The notes: a model not told the origin generated them from the sequence alone. A DNA stretch of 64,000 bases from Aldrovandia affinis (GCA_029706075.1 JAINUG010000070.1:2527500-2591499), one strand, 5' to 3'. Counted from the stretch's first letter, positions 12,691 through 25,064 are shown. Numbers and translations: made by a program.

Positions 12691-12931
12691 CTGGGATCCT
12701 TCTGGATGCTGTCGATGGAGGGCGACCGGGCCAGAGCGGCCTCTGGGGGCAGGGCGGGGCCAGACTTGCTGTAGGGAGAGTCCACGGACGGGCAGTACTG
12801 GAGCGTGCGGTATGGGTCAGCGTAGTTTGCAGCTGGGCCGGAGGCATAGCTTGCCCGCTGGTACGTTCCAGTAGCGTTCTGACTTCCGGTGCGCTGCAAC
12901 GGGACGGAGTCAACACCAGGAGAGGGCGGGG
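12691..12931 (-). CDS. ctnnd2: ctnnd2 coding exon ending at the armadillo-domain boundary
   Basis: The 241-bp exon encodes (A)[55 protein letters not shown] and [25 protein letters not shown] in order. Human delta-catenin has [16 protein letters not shown] and [17 protein letters not shown] at the same places. The acceptor is CTGCTGTAG and the donor GTGAGC at 12690 and below. The exon ends with AG, the first two bases of the Arg codon that precedes EFGWRDPELPEV in family members; that next exon, the start of the armadillo repeats, is not seen in the remaining 12.7 kb. Fish lacks a few residues of the human HGPQNAAAA stretch. Confidence 0.96.
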
Positions 12932-13012
12932 CTACAGCAGGAAAGTGGGGACAGAGCAAATAATTCAGGACCTGCTCACAGAACTGGTTTACTGGGTCTG
13001 AAGGTGGAGGAG

Positions 13013-13230
13013 CAACACACACACACACACATGCGCAGAAGCACACAGGAAAAGACACACAAACACACACTGGCAAAAACACACACACGCACACGTGCAC
13101 GCAGGGAATGCATGCATGCAAAGACAAAGACACACACACACACACACACACATACACACACAAGCACACAGGTGCACAAGCAAAGAAGCAAAGACACGTA
13201 CACACACACACACGCGCACACAGTGAGACC
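13013..13230. repeat. Interrupted (CA)n repeat cluster
   Basis: About 220 bp of CA runs broken by GCA, AAGA and CGCA units. It creates spurious Cys/Val- and Thr/His-rich frames on both strands. It begins about 80 bp from the acceptor of the 12691-12931 exon. Confidence 0.95.
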
Positions 13231-13509
13231 AAACACAAGATAAATGGTGACACAGGAGGGTGAGAAAGAAGGTGCAGAGACATAGTCAGAGCAGACAGCC
13301 GTATATTGCACATTTACATCAACCTTTCAAGACAGCTGCATTTAAACATTGATTAAAACTTGATCCTTCTTGTTTAAAGGTCCATTAAAATGCACATAGT
13401 GTGCTTCTATGGGATCATAAAACCTAGGCAATGCACTTGCTGGATGTACTGGGCATCTGAAAATCAATTTTGTAAGAGCCACAGACTGGCTGTGGGCAGC
13501 GCCAATCTG

Positions 13510-13735
13510 ACACTTGTTATTTTTTATTTAGCCATTTAGCATACAGACTTATCCAGAGCAACTTACACAATTTTACATTTCTTTACATACAATCTATTTA
13601 TTCAGATGGATATTTTACTGAAGCAAGTTCCTTGTTCAAGGGTACAATGGCAGTGCCTCCCTTTGTAATTGAACCTGCAAACTCTGTGTTACAAGCCCAG
13701 CTCCTTAACCATTATACATTACACTGCCACCTATT
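13510..13735 (-). mobile_element. tRNA-derived SINE, reverse orientation
   Basis: On the plus strand it reads CCATTTAGCATACAGACTTA, GCAACTTACACAATTTTACA and CAAGTTCCTTGTTCAAGGGT, then GTAATTGAACCTGCAAACTC (inverse B box) and AGCCCAGCTCCTTAACCATT. This is the reverse of the fish SINE whose head is also seen at 8515. About 225 bp, moderately diverged. Confidence 0.7.
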
Positions 13736-14159
13736 CCAAGCTCCATTAAACATGCACTGTACATTCATTTTAAATTACTGCAAAGTTTCCAACTGAAATT
13801 TCTCTCTGGCAGACAGCCACAGATGCCTTTTATGTTGTTAAAACTAAGAAATCAACATAGGAAACCTATATATTCTTCTCAGGCAAATTTAGACATATAA
13901 TAATTAACGTGATATACAAATCAACCAATTAGTGATTCAAAAATGAGGTCATATATTATTAACTGTACAGGTTATAAAATATGTATAGGTGCCAGCAAAT
14001 TTAAATGTAAAGCATATACTATACAACAAGTTATACAGTAGCACGTTTTACCAAGTTATTGTTGGTAAAACAATTTTGTCAAGCGATATAGGGATTCACC
14101 AACATGTCACTAAGTACACCAGCATTCTGCAGTACGTCTGGTAAAAACAGTAGGGTTTA

Positions 14160-14360
14160 TTCATTATTTATTTTTATTTATTTTATTTAACCAATCTTTA
14201 ACCAGGCAAGTTCATTGAGAAGACATAATTTACAATAAAGGCCTGACCATGAGGCCAGAAGCACAGTAGAACCAATAAAACAGACACACAGAAAATAAGG
14301 GATTAAAACCTGGTACCGACATCAGAGACAAAAAACAACATAGACATAGGCTACATCATA
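14160..14360 (-). mobile_element. Retroposon 3' tail, reverse orientation
   Basis: TTTATTTAACCAATCTTTAA and CCAGGCAAGTTCATTGAGAA are the reverse complement of the fish retroposon tail that reads AATGA..ACCTGGTTAAATAAAGGTTAA. A plus-orientation copy is at 37540. Confidence 0.6.
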
Positions 14361-14449
14361 TGTAACACATGTAACATGCAAGTGCAGAAGTCATAAAAGC
14401 TTTTCGTCATGTTAAATCAGCAGCCCAGTAATTCATAAACATATCGTTG

Positions 14450-14890
14450 CAGTGATGGTTGGCCACGGAGTCAGATTAACGTCAGCAGCGCGGCAGCTGA
14501 CAACCAATGAAATTGTAATGCTAATTAAGCGTTGAATATTTCTCACCTAAAGTACCGATTGTCTGAATGCTGCTTCATTGTCCTTGGGTGGAATGATGGG
14601 GATATGGGTACAGTCGATAGCTCTAGTGAAAACCTCCCATGCTGAAAAATCATGCTGGGTGTTTTTGGATAGCTTCGGGAGTTCTGGGAAAATAATTGTA
14701 CTGATGGGCCCGCTTTAACATGGCAGCTGTAAATTGTGAAAGGACTGACTCACCCCTGAACCCAGACCAGCGGTACACAGAAAGGAACCAGTCACATAAA
14801 AATGTAATGCGCTAGTGACCTTAACCAAGACGGAAACTGCGTGGTTTGCATCACGACGAGGATTGCAGTTCTGCCTCTAGCTCAGGGATG
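14450..14890 (-). pseudogene. PIF/Harbinger transposase fragment
   Basis: The minus strand at 14558-14627 reads TRAIDCTHIPIIPPKDNEAA followed by FRQ, matching the Harbinger (HARBI1-like) motif AIDGTHIPI..P..NE..F, which carries a catalytic Asp. Flanking sequence up to about 14890 has no long frame and is probably more of the same dead element. The piece is short, so boundaries are uncertain. Confidence 0.65.
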
Positions 14891-15399
14891 CAAAATTGGA
14901 TCTCTATTCAGACAAAATCGCTTCCTAGGATATGGAAAATTACCAATTGCAAATTGAGTGTGTATTTCCAAATTATTTTCCCGTGTGTTACTCAATGGAT
15001 TTCAAAGTAGTGTGACATAAAAATAGTGTCATAAGAGTGTTAACATTTATTACATTTTTTATATTAAACATTTATTTCAAATATTTAATCTTATTTCTGA
15101 TATTGCGGTAATATCTGTCTGTTTAAAACAACAGAGCAGCAGGTGGTATTCTCTGCATTGCAAATATGATTCATTTCATGAATTGCATTTGAAATATGCA
15201 AATGATCTAATGGGGGTGGTGAAGATGGTAAAACCTACAAACACTGAAAGGGTCAAACCAACCTGGTTAATCCCTGGTCAATCCACATTTGTGCATTGTA
15301 AAACACTCTAAACGTGACAATCTCAACCCCTACCGGTGAGGTTTGGGAATAACCCCTAATATGTATAAAATGTGGCATATGTACACAAATGGCATATTT

Positions 15400-15775
15400 G
15401 TGTTGGGTGAGGCTATGCCCCTGACGTCTTTATTTCTATATGACAGACTGGATAGCACATTTAAAATAAGCACAATTAAAATGATTATGGACAGAAATAT
15501 GGTTTTCATTGTTTTAATGCTCATCAAACCATTCAGTATCCACTGCCCCCTGTGGATGGGGGCATCGAAATCCTGGAAGTGACCACTACAACCACAATGC
15601 TTCATCATAGGATGAAGGTGATCACTCTTGGCTTTGTATTTATTGGTGTTTACCTTGCCCTGTAAGGGGTCGAATGGACCTAAAGCATGCCAGGAAAAGG
15701 CACCCCACACCATAACTGCCACCAGAACCCTTCATTTCCTCAAATGTTTCCTTTATTTTGGCAGCTAACTCTAAG
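15400..15775 (-). mobile_element. Tc1-like transposon remnant, CAGGTAACTGCC family
   Basis: The minus strand encodes VMVWGAFSWHALGPFDPLQG, KVNTNKYKA, SDHLHPMMKHC and APIHRGQWILNGL, central and C-terminal Tc1 transposase. The outer edge TTTCCTTTATTTTGGCAGCT at about 15750 is the terminal repeat of the family seen at 6436. Internally decayed, with no full ORF. Confidence 0.8.
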
Positions 15776-15956
15776 TAAAAAGGAAAAGTGAAATTCCCTA
15801 TGGATGAGGTTGGCGGCGTACATAAGTCCTGGCTGTGTCATGTCAATGTAAATATAAATGTACCGTGTTCTTACACATCGTGCAGGGAACATTGTTATTC
15901 ATCAGATTCAATATGCGTGCAGACACATCATAAAAACCAGATTAGGGCATCTAATG

Positions 15957-16115
15957 TGGTTCTGTGTGGCTCAGTAGGTAGAGCATGGCGCTGACAACGC
16001 TTAGGTTGTGGGTTCAATTCCCATTGGGGCCACATATACTGAAAAATGTATGCATTCATTACTGTAAGTCGCTTTGGATAAAAGTGTCTGCTAAATGGCA
16101 TATATTATATTATAT
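15957..16115 (+). mobile_element. tRNA-derived SINE with L2-type tail
   Basis: The polymerase III A box TGGCTCAGTAG is at 15967-15977 and the B-box-like GGTTCAATTCC at 16011-16021, with a tail GTAAGTCGCTTTGGATAAAA and GTCTGCTAAATGGC. The tail hairpin parallels the LINE tail at 2682-2698, as expected for a SINE mobilised by an L2-clade LINE. Other copies are at 24829 (minus) and 50279 (plus). Confidence 0.85.
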
Positions 16116-16884
16116 GTTATATTATCTAATAAGTCGTGTCCTGACCAATAGGATCAACTGTCATGGCGCTTCGTGCGTGCACCCACACAGGGAGGAGACA
16201 TAATCTGTCAGGAGACTGAACCCAGCAACTGCACTGAACGTGAGCGCAGTCAAAGAGGCAGATTCATATTAAAATATGTGATTAAGACCAATTCATCGGG
16301 GGGGGGGGAGTGCTCGTGTGTTCGTTTGGAGGGAATGAAAGAGGAATGGATGAACAGCAAACAGAGAGGGGGCAGACCACGAGGATGAACAATCCTGAAA
16401 ATGTCATTCTGACTCCACCAGGGGATTATCATAGCATCATATGGCCTGTCACTTATGACTGTGCACACATCTATTAATGGAAGTGAGTAATATATATGAC
16501 ATGTAAATTATTACATACCATGTTTAATATTACAGTGTCCTGACAAAGACTTGGGCTTTCTTTAACATCAACTAAATCCTGAAATATCCAGCATAAAATA
16601 ATGATAAAAAAATATGATAATTATAATTACATATAATTACTGACACATTGATATACATATATATATATACACACACATATACAAACACAATATAAAATAA
16701 TAGCAAATTGCACAGTAATTGTATATGAGGGGTGTTACATTTTATCTCATATTTGGTCATTTATGCTCTGTATTTTGACATGTATGAAAATGCGTATACC
16801 TTATATTTTTAGAATGCATATTGGACCATGTATTGACATGCCTGGCCTTTTGATAAGTAATGACACAACTCTAGTTTACTCATA

Positions 16885-17035
16885 TTGGGCAACTTACACA
16901 GTTTTACATTTAATTATATACAATCTATTTATACAGGTGGATTTACTGAAGCAATTCAGGTTAAGTACCTTTGTTCAAGGGTATAACAGCAGTGCCCCAT
17001 CTGGGAATCAAACCTGCCACCTTTGAGTTACAAGC
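16885..17035 (-). mobile_element. tRNA-derived SINE fragment, reverse orientation
   Basis: Plus-strand GGCAACTTACACAGTTTTAC, ATACAGGTGGATTTACTGAA, GGGAATCAAACCTGCCACCT and TTGAGTTACAAGC match the 13510 copy. Confidence 0.65.
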
Positions 17036-17254
17036 GGTTTCCAAACCGCTTGAGGCTTGAGAGCTGTGTGGAGCTCCCGAGCCGTCTGGGTGGAACGGCC
17101 CAGAACGGAGTGCTTTCATTGACTTTGAGAAACCGTTAACCTGTCTCATCTACAGAAGTCACAACAATCTGAACCCTGTGACCCTCACACTCCAGGAGAG
17201 CGCTCAACACTGTCACACAAGCACATCCGCGGTGACACTCGCTGCATGCAAATG

Positions 17255-17480
17255 CGGCACTGTATTTCCCATAGAAAAGGACTCCTGGGAAACAATACAG
17301 CACTGCATTTACTGCAGAGAGAGCACACCAGAAAGAAAGAAACAAACAAACAAACAAACAAACAAAAAACAACAACAACACATCACTGTATTTACTGTAG
17401 AGGGAGGACGCCTGGGACAAAGTACAGCACTGAATTTATCGCACAGAGAGCGCATGAAAAACAAACAAACAAACAAAATC
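17255..17480. repeat. Imperfect tandem duplication with (AAAC)n runs
   Basis: Two units of about 110 bp share CACTGTATTT, CTGGGAAACAATACAGCACT versus CTGGGACAAAGTACAGCACT, and GCACAGAGAGCGCA-like blocks, each followed by an AAAC repeat. Confidence 0.7.
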
Positions 17481-17564
17481 ACATAACATGAATTCATGCA
17501 GAGAATGTCACTGACATTAATGGAAAGAGTGGCCTAAGTAACAATGATAAAACTGGCACTTTCC

Positions 17565-17908
17565 TCAAAGGACATAAGGATGCATCTTGATGAGAACAGG
17601 CCATTTGGCCCCTCTAGGCTCATCATTTCCTAGTCAAGTCCAGTACAACACCAAGCCTGGACCTGAATACCACAAGTGTCTCTAATAACATGACCTGGCA
17701 AGCTGTTTCACGTATTGACAATTCTGTGTAAAAAAATACTTACTGATATCCATGCAGAATTTACCTTTAACTAATTTCCACCCGTGCCCTCTTGTTCTGC
17801 TAACTGAACTAATCTTTGGTAGTTCACTTTTGTTAATCCCTTTAATGAATTTAACCTCAATCAAATCCCCCCTTAACCTGTGTTTGCTAAACTTGAATAG
17901 ATTAAAGG
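17565..17908 (-). mobile_element. CR1-type LINE fragment, ORF2 C-terminus
   Basis: The minus strand encodes NLFKFSKHRLRGDLIEVKFI, KGINKSELPKISSVSRTRGH, GWKLVKGKFCMDISKYFFTQ and N, closely like the CR1 C-terminal block (LFSLEKRRLRGDLI..., SRTRGN.FKLK..RFR.DIRK.FFT). It continues the LINE whose upstream piece lies at 19015-19300, interrupted by an insertion. Confidence 0.8.
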
Positions 17909-17909
17909 C

Positions 17910-19014
17910 CATATACTAAATGGTCGCAATTGCTCACATCACTATAAGGATGTAATTAACGGGGGTTAAGTCACTTTGAGATTTCCTTTAGATAAATAGT
18001 TCAATCTGTTCATGCATACGTATACCTGGAGTGAACAAGCTAAAACAGTGGAGATTTTGTAAATGAGGTTGACAAAGTATTCAGTTTGATTCACTAAAGC
18101 ATGCCTTAAATGCAACTCTACTCTTTGCGTGATAATTTTAAGAAGACCTGAAAGCAGGTGGTATTTTGCTGAGCGTTGACATTGCCTAGGTATTTCACAA
18201 TCTGCATTTTGTATTGTGCTTTCTGAAGTGCTGGTCGCTGTCCCAGTGATGCAAAACAAATAATCACAAATGTTGTTGCAAAGTACCCTGGTTCATGTCA
18301 CGACAGCTTTATCTTCAGCAATACCTGTATCTAAAGTCCAAATTTTAATTATACATCCTATATAGCATACATATTGTTTACTAGATCTTGAAATGATAAT
18401 TATATGAAAGGACACAGGATGTCTGTTTACTAATATGTCATCAGCTAGCAGTCAGTATAAAAACACAGTTCTGAATTTTAACAATTGTCTTATTGTGCGT
18501 ATGCAGACATTAGGGTATAGAAAGAATCATGAATAGAGTTTTACTTTCAGACGCCTCTGTGGCCTTCTTGCATCAAGTATAAGTATAACCATGTCTATTC
18601 TTTGTTCTTATTGTAACATTCTTTCCTTGGTTGGACCATCGCTTGTGTCTTTTTCCCGCATTGTGTTGTAGGAAAGTTTTTTCCTTTTGACATTGCCAAA
18701 CATAATGCCATCTTTTCTTTACATCATCTACTTTAATTTTTGTTATGCCTGTCACTTTTTTATGACTGTACCTCATTGACAATTTCCTCTATTTCCTGAT
18801 CTGTAAATGTGAATGTTCTTTTTCTCGTGGTTCCCTTGCTAATCGTGCCTGGTATCCATTTCTTGGCACATTGCCATCTGGACATGAGGGATGAGGGCAT
18901 TTCATTTTTTGATTGCGTAATTAGAACCTGTCTACTGAATTGGTTCATAATGTGTAGGTATCTGCAACAGAGCCACAACATAGTGACTGTTGCTGCACTG
19001 TGACAGTTTCCTTA
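17910..19014 (-). mobile_element. Harbinger-derived insertion carrying a Myb-like gene remnant
   Basis: The minus strand encodes TFTFTDQEIEEIVNEVQS near 18780-18840 and KVTGITKIKVDDVKKRWHYV, WQCQKEKTF near 18660-18760. This resembles the Myb/SANT-like accessory protein of PIF/Harbinger transposons (FTDQEIE.LV.EV... EVKKKW.DLK). The two pieces are in different frames. It sits between two parts of one CR1 LINE, so it inserted after the LINE. Exact ends are not determined. Confidence 0.6.
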
Positions 19015-19300
19015 GTAAATCTGTGTCTCAAAACTTCTACCTTTCATACCAGGTACCAATTTAGTTGCCCTTCTTTGTATTTTTTCAAGAGCTTCTATAT
19101 CTTTCTTGTAGTGTCATGCCCAGAACTGCACACAGTGCTCTAAGTGAGGTCTGACAAAGTAATTATATAACATCAATATAACCTCCTTTGATTCATACTC
19201 AATACTTTTTGCTATATATCCCAGCATCCTGTTGGACTTTACTAAGACAGAAATACAGTACTTCCTTATCCATGAAATGGTGTTACTCTCCGGCTCTCTG
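19015..19300 (-). mobile_element. CR1-type LINE fragment, upstream part
   Basis: The minus strand encodes IEALEKIQRRATKLVPGMKG followed by RSFETQIY, the CR1/L2 ORF2 motif LE.IQRRATK..PG. It precedes the 17565-17908 fragment in the element's own order. Confidence 0.75.
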
Positions 19301-19839
19301 CCTACTTCCCTCTAAAACATCACCACAGGTGTGCATTTCATTAGAGGGGGAATGCCAGTCTATTTTCAGTTCATATTGCCATTGCTCTAACGTGTTCCTG
19401 ACTTGGAATAAATAAAAAAAGAAACAGAAACAGCTTGTGCTCTTATTCAAGCCTGCAAGTTAAAAACAAAGACTGTCTAATAAACTCCTGGCTTCCACTC
19501 TGTCACCCACACATTTTGTATTCAGCGGTAATGACCCCCCACCCCTCGTGTCATCGCTCACGTCTGCAGCGCTGGCCATGAGAGACGGGAGGTGACCGCT
19601 CCTGTAAATCAAAGCGCAGTTACAGTGTCTGTACCACCCCACCCCCCCTCCCTGCCCCCATCCCCGGCCTCCTGCCAGGAGCTCTCTCAGTGACTTACCA
19701 CTGCAATCCATCATCTCTACAAGTGTGTGTGAGTGTGTGTGCATGTGTGTGTGAATATGAGTGTATTGTGTGCCCATCCTGCATGGATGTGCAATTGATT
19801 GTCAGGTGTATGCTTCAGAAAAGTGGGGTTAAGAGTTCA

Positions 19840-21208
19840 GGGCCCGTATTCACAAATAATTTTATCTTACCACTAGGAGTATTTCTAAATCGCACTAAAA
19901 CCTTTTAGTTAGGAGTCCCACCTTAAAACCTATTCACAAAGCTGCAAAGACAAACTCATACTAAGGAATTCCTAGAATTTTCAAGCTAAGAGTGAGGGCG
20001 GGGTTGACGTCGTTGCTAAGGATGACGTTGTTTCTCATGAACGAGCTTACTCGGAATGCCCACAGCAATTGGCTGATATAGGGATGGGTCTCTGCCCGCG
20101 TGCGGATCAACCCCCACGGTTCGGGCACGCATATGATCCGCGGATTAATAGCTAAATTGAACCATCATAGAGAAATACAAATACAGCCGCTGTTACGTTT
20201 TAAAGTAACAATTCCCTAAATCTCGATGCAGAGTTACAGTGAAGAGATAGACAACCATATATGTTTTGGTTTGCTTTGTTTTTCATACTAAATGCCTTTC
20301 TGGGAGGCATGTTTTTAGAAACGCGACCGAATTAAATAGAATTTAAACATTAGCGATCTTTTAATTTTTTATTAAATTAATTCAGGCATAAGACCACCCT
20401 AGTTAAATCGCCTAAGGCATACTGAATCTAAAAATGTATTTTGTTAAATTTTCGAATAAAGATTTAGTGAAATAACTTAAATTGAAAAACTGAAATTATA
20501 ATTCATTCAATTCCTTGAGAATAGTTCCTGGCAATTTTTGGTGGAAACGCGCCTTTGGTCCCCGTTATTATTATTTTTGCTGATCGAAAAATGATCCGAT
20601 GCACCCATATTATATTCTAATAAAGATTCTAAAATACAAATGTAGGCTATGTGTCACTGATTTAACATGAAACCAAGAATACTGACTAGTCAATTGGTTA
20701 TTCCTGGTCATGTCTGCCATTTCAGCATAAAGGCAGGAATCACCCTGGACAGGGCCAATCTATATATAATATATATAATATTATGTCTTTGGATATATGC
20801 AAATCCGCACAGAAAGGCCCCCCTCGAACCCGATTGAGCGCTATCCACTGCACCACCGTGCCGCTACCAAGAATACTGACTTTATGAGCTCTGTAAACAA
20901 TCATTCAATATCTCCAGTGATTGACGTACCTTTTTTATGAGCTCTGTATCATTCAATATCTCCAGCAGCAGATTTTCGGATCGCTGTCAGTAGGTCTTTA
21001 GCGACTTAGAAGTCCTCTTGGCTGCTTCTAACTTCTCCTGGACTTAGGAGCTGTTTATAGCTCTCAAACCCTTTGTGAAATACTCTTATCCCAAAAATTT
21101 AGGAGTCCTACATTTATGAGTGACACGCCCATTATTTTTCAGAGTTGCTCCTAAATTGCGGAGTTACGACCAACTTTTACCCTTAAAATGCTTTGTGAAT
21201 ATGGGCCC
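19840..21208. mobile_element. Harbinger/hAT-like non-autonomous transposon, 1.37 kb, with nested repeat
   Basis: The ends GGGCCCGTATTCACAAA (19840) and TTTGTGAATATGGGCCC (21208) are inverted repeats with one mismatch, and subterminal blocks (TAGGAGT... and AGTCCTA) also mirror each other. No transposase frame. It contains a fragment of another repeat at 20718-20866. Confidence 0.7.
20718..20866. repeat. Fragment of the CCATCCAT-type dispersed repeat
   Basis: GGCAGGAATCACCCTGGACA, CCGCACAGAAAGGCC and GCGCTATCCACTGCACCACC match the complete copy at 62812-63175 with a large internal loss. Confidence 0.75.
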
Positions 21209-21231
21209 ACATTTCTGCATTAGTTCCAAAT

Positions 21232-21287
21232 AACATCCCTTTCTAAAGAAGGAAAGAAGAAAAAAAAAAAAAAAACATCCCTTTCTA
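21232..21287 (+). mobile_element. Tail-only poly(A) insertion with 14-bp direct repeats
   Basis: AACATCCCTTTCTA occurs at 21232-21245 and 21274-21287, flanking a purine-only, A-rich 28-bp insert ending in a run of A. This is the footprint of target-primed retroposition that copied only the tail. The A at the repeat edge makes the length uncertain by one or two bases. Confidence 0.6.
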
Positions 21288-24200
21288 TTGTTTGTGTTAC
21301 AAATGGGCCACTTTACTGCTGAGTGGAGGCACTGGTGTGATGTAATTTCCTGCTTCTTCTCCATTCAGGCTACCAATCACACTCACTAAGAGTCACACCT
21401 TGTTGATTGGACTTGATGAGTCCACTACAGCTGTAAATTATCTGTTAAACATTAATGTAACATTACGCTATACTCAGTAAATAGCGCAGTAACGTAACGC
21501 TGCCCAACCTTTCACCGTTCACCGGTTTCATTTTCCGCGGGGGGGTTACACGCGAGAGAAAGCTGAGACCAGTTTATTTATTTTTGCGGACCGGGGTAGC
21601 ACCCACGCTACGCCTATGGCTCCGTCTGAATCGATCCACCCTCAATAACTATTTTATGGCTATAAAAACCATCTTATTATGCAGAAATGCAGTATAAACA
21701 TGGGGCTATGGGGACGGTGTAGGGACAGGACATAACAGAGGAAGACGGGGGGGGGGTCACTGTCCCCTCTCACAGACCCAGGCCTGCCTCATCACAGCGG
21801 GTGAGAATCTGTGCTTACAGAAAGACAACTCACTGCTGCCACCAGAGAGACACGGTTCTCTTCTCACCACGAGACCGGATCGGCAGAACCAGAACCAGCC
21901 TGTGTTCAGTGTGGGATAGTTATGCTATCTATAACATTTTGTAATGCAGCCTGCCGTGCCATGTTATTATCTGCCTTGCATGCTGGCTAGCTTGTTATTA
22001 AAAATTGAATGATACAAAGTTAATGTTAAAGACTAAAGTGGTTAGCTATAATAAGTTAGCCACTTCATTAAATCATACAAACACACTGATCATAATAAGA
22101 AAAAGCGCTAGCTGACCTGTTTTATGATCGCTATTTTTTTATAGTCGCAGCTCATGTTTATTACATAAACTTAGCTGGTTAGATAACTAGCTAAACAAGA
22201 TCATAACATGAAACATCAATAATAACCTCATAAAATTGCAATATTATTTAGGAAAATAGCAACATTTTACTCACCAAAATCCTTATTATTTGTACACAAA
22301 ATCCATCCTCCTTTCTTTCCTCAAAAAGAGTTCAATTACTCTGTCGCACAGATTATCCGTGTGTTTCAGTTCCATCAAGTCCTTTTCTATCGCCATCGAA
22401 GCTAATGCTGAAAGTCGAGCCTGCCCTGTCGTATTTCTGGCATAAGTTTTAATTAAGCTTTAGGGCTGAAAATGTCCAGTAAATAGTTTCAATCCATGTT
22501 ATATTAGATTATATTAAATAATTCCAAATTGTCTGTCCGCTTCCTTTCATAGCTTTTCCCGGCTGCGCTCCTTCCAGACGTGTATTTTCATATTAAAGCA
22601 TTTAACCAATCACATTACATCATAGTCAGACACTCTCTGACTATCCAATCAAAGGGTGTGAATCTGCATGGGGTATTGTTACTGTTGCAACATATAATTC
22701 CACTCCACACAGCTTTATACTTCAACAGCATGGCGCTTCAACAGTAAGGTTGGAAACCTGGAAGAAGCATACAAACAGGAAAGCAACACTTTATGGGGCA
22801 CGGCCTTTATCACCGCCCAAATTTTACAGCCCTTTCGTGACTGCGGTTTTAGCTTTATTACACATATTTTACAGACCTGTCTGCTTGGCGTTACAAAATT
22901 TCACAAGCGTAATTATTATTATGTTAATTAGGTTAAGATTGTTTTTGGCTGCAGTGTCATGTCATATTAAATTTTACAGTTAGGTATCATAAAATCTCTG
23001 CTCTCCTAAAACACTGCACAACATTCTGGACCGCTGTAAAACATCAATATTTTATTTTACACACATTATGGTTCATAATGTGTTACAGAAATAATTAAAT
23101 GATAATAGAACTATTAGTATATTTTTAAGAAGGGAAAAAAAATCCTCCAAATTTGTATGACGATACATATGGCATTGTATTTGGGTTTTTAAGATGTGTT
23201 TACAACAAAAAAAAGTCAAGGAATAAAGTGTAGATTTGTATCATTTCAATTAGCCTATACAAACTCGTTATACCACTATATAGGCCCTTTCCCTTTAAAC
23301 AATGGAAATGTTGTGTGAAGAGCTCTGCTGCATTGTGGGATTATTAGTTATCATTCAGACTTTTCAAGGCTGAAAACACATTTCATTGTAGTTTTTTAAC
23401 CTTTGAAGTCCATTCAAATAAGCCTCTTTGTTATGTTTCCTACTTTTGTACTGAGCTTCACCTCTAAACCCAACCTTGAAAAATAATTTTTATCACAAAG
23501 ACTGGCTAGGTTATAGGATATCACAGGTTAGCGAAAATGCTAATTTACCTCAAAACGCCCATGAGGCTAGCTAGATGCAGCTTTATAGGATATTGCAGGT
23601 TAGCAAAAATGCAAAATATTTGTTTTGGATTATGACTGTGTGACCTTAGCTGTCTACTACCATCTCATGTTTTTTGGTGAAAATATATACATTTTAAATT
23701 TCACCATGTAAAAAAAAGAGTTGCATTTACTTGCTTTCCATATAAAACATAGCTAGTTAACATTAGCTACCTTGATAGCAAACCACAAACACGCCGTCAT
23801 CAAATCAATAATAGATACCTATGCGTAAATCTGACGCATACCCAATCGTCAGTGTGAACCCGCCCTAAAGCCAGATGAAAAAACTTAACTGGGGCTTTCA
23901 CAGTGTAATGATATCATGAACAATGATGTCATTTAACTGTATCAACAAATGCGTCAAATAAAATATTTTAAAAATCAACTTTGTTGCTTTTTCCCCCTCA
24001 CAGGCACTGATTTCTTCTCTTCTTCTCTTCAATGCAAAAATAATAAAATATGCATGATGGGAATAATGTATAACATGCACCAGGCGAAGCTTCTCAATTC
24101 TGTCATTCATCTTTGGAAAAAAATACTTTAAAATAAAAGTCAAATATTGTACAAATCCAGGGCTGACAGCAGGTGGCAAAAAATGGAGGCACAACATGTG

Positions 24201-24828
24201 ATTGTTTTATTCGTCCCTGTTGAGACAGCTGAGTGTGGAACAGCTTTGATACACAGCCTTGGGAAAGGCATTGACAGAGCCTAGCTCTAGATAAACTATT
24301 TGACTTTGAGAAGTTATCCTCCCCCCCAAAAAACAACTTTATCTCCCCTGCTCCTCCCCTCTTACAGCTGAACTCCTTTAAATGTTGGAAATTATTCTTT
24401 AATTTGGATATATTGAATATAACTCCACGGTAAAAAACAAAAACAAAACTCTTCTCCTTCTTTGTGGTTTCGCCTGCTCGAGTTTGAATGCCCATTAATA
24501 CGATACAATTGAACCAAGGCCACTATTCAGTATAAAAAAGATGTGCTTTGGACTTAACTTAACAATGAAACTCTGTTTTATTCTGCAAAAACATTTTTGC
24601 AGAATATTATGATGTTTGGTGGTCCTTGAAACAAACATGAAATGTCCAAGCATGGAAAAAAACATTACTTTTACTGCTAAAAATGTAAAAATGTATTGTG
24701 CTTAGAAATACAGGCCAGAGAGGTCTTTGAGAAAGGAGAATAGGCTTGATAGATTTAATCTAACCTCAGAGACTTGGGTCACCTTAACTTTCTCCTTGGA
24801 AACATTCTTAGAATAATATAATAATAAT

Positions 24829-24969
24829 ATATGCCATTTAGCAGACACTTTTATCCAAAGCGACTTACAGTAGTGAATGCACACATGTGGTCCGAGCGGG
24901 AATTGAACCCACAACCACAACCAAGCGTTGCCACGCTGTGCTCTACCTACTGAGCCACAGAAAACCACC
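24829..24969 (-). mobile_element. tRNA-derived SINE with L2-type tail, reverse orientation
   Basis: The plus strand reads ATGCCATTTAGCAGACACTT, TTATCCAAAGCGACTTACAG, GAATTGAACCC (inverse B box) and CTACTGAGCCACAGAAAACC. Same family as 15957. Confidence 0.85.
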
Positions 24970-25064
24970 AAACAACTGTGCCAGCCATGCCATTATCGTA
25001 ATAACAGGCTGATGTTGGAGAGAAGGAGGATGTTTCTATTCAGAATGGCAGAAATGGAAGCACG

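Noticed and set aside
15957-16030. A functional tRNA gene
   Set aside because: A and B boxes are present, but the cloverleaf arms are not, and the L2-type tail and several copies mark it as a SINE.
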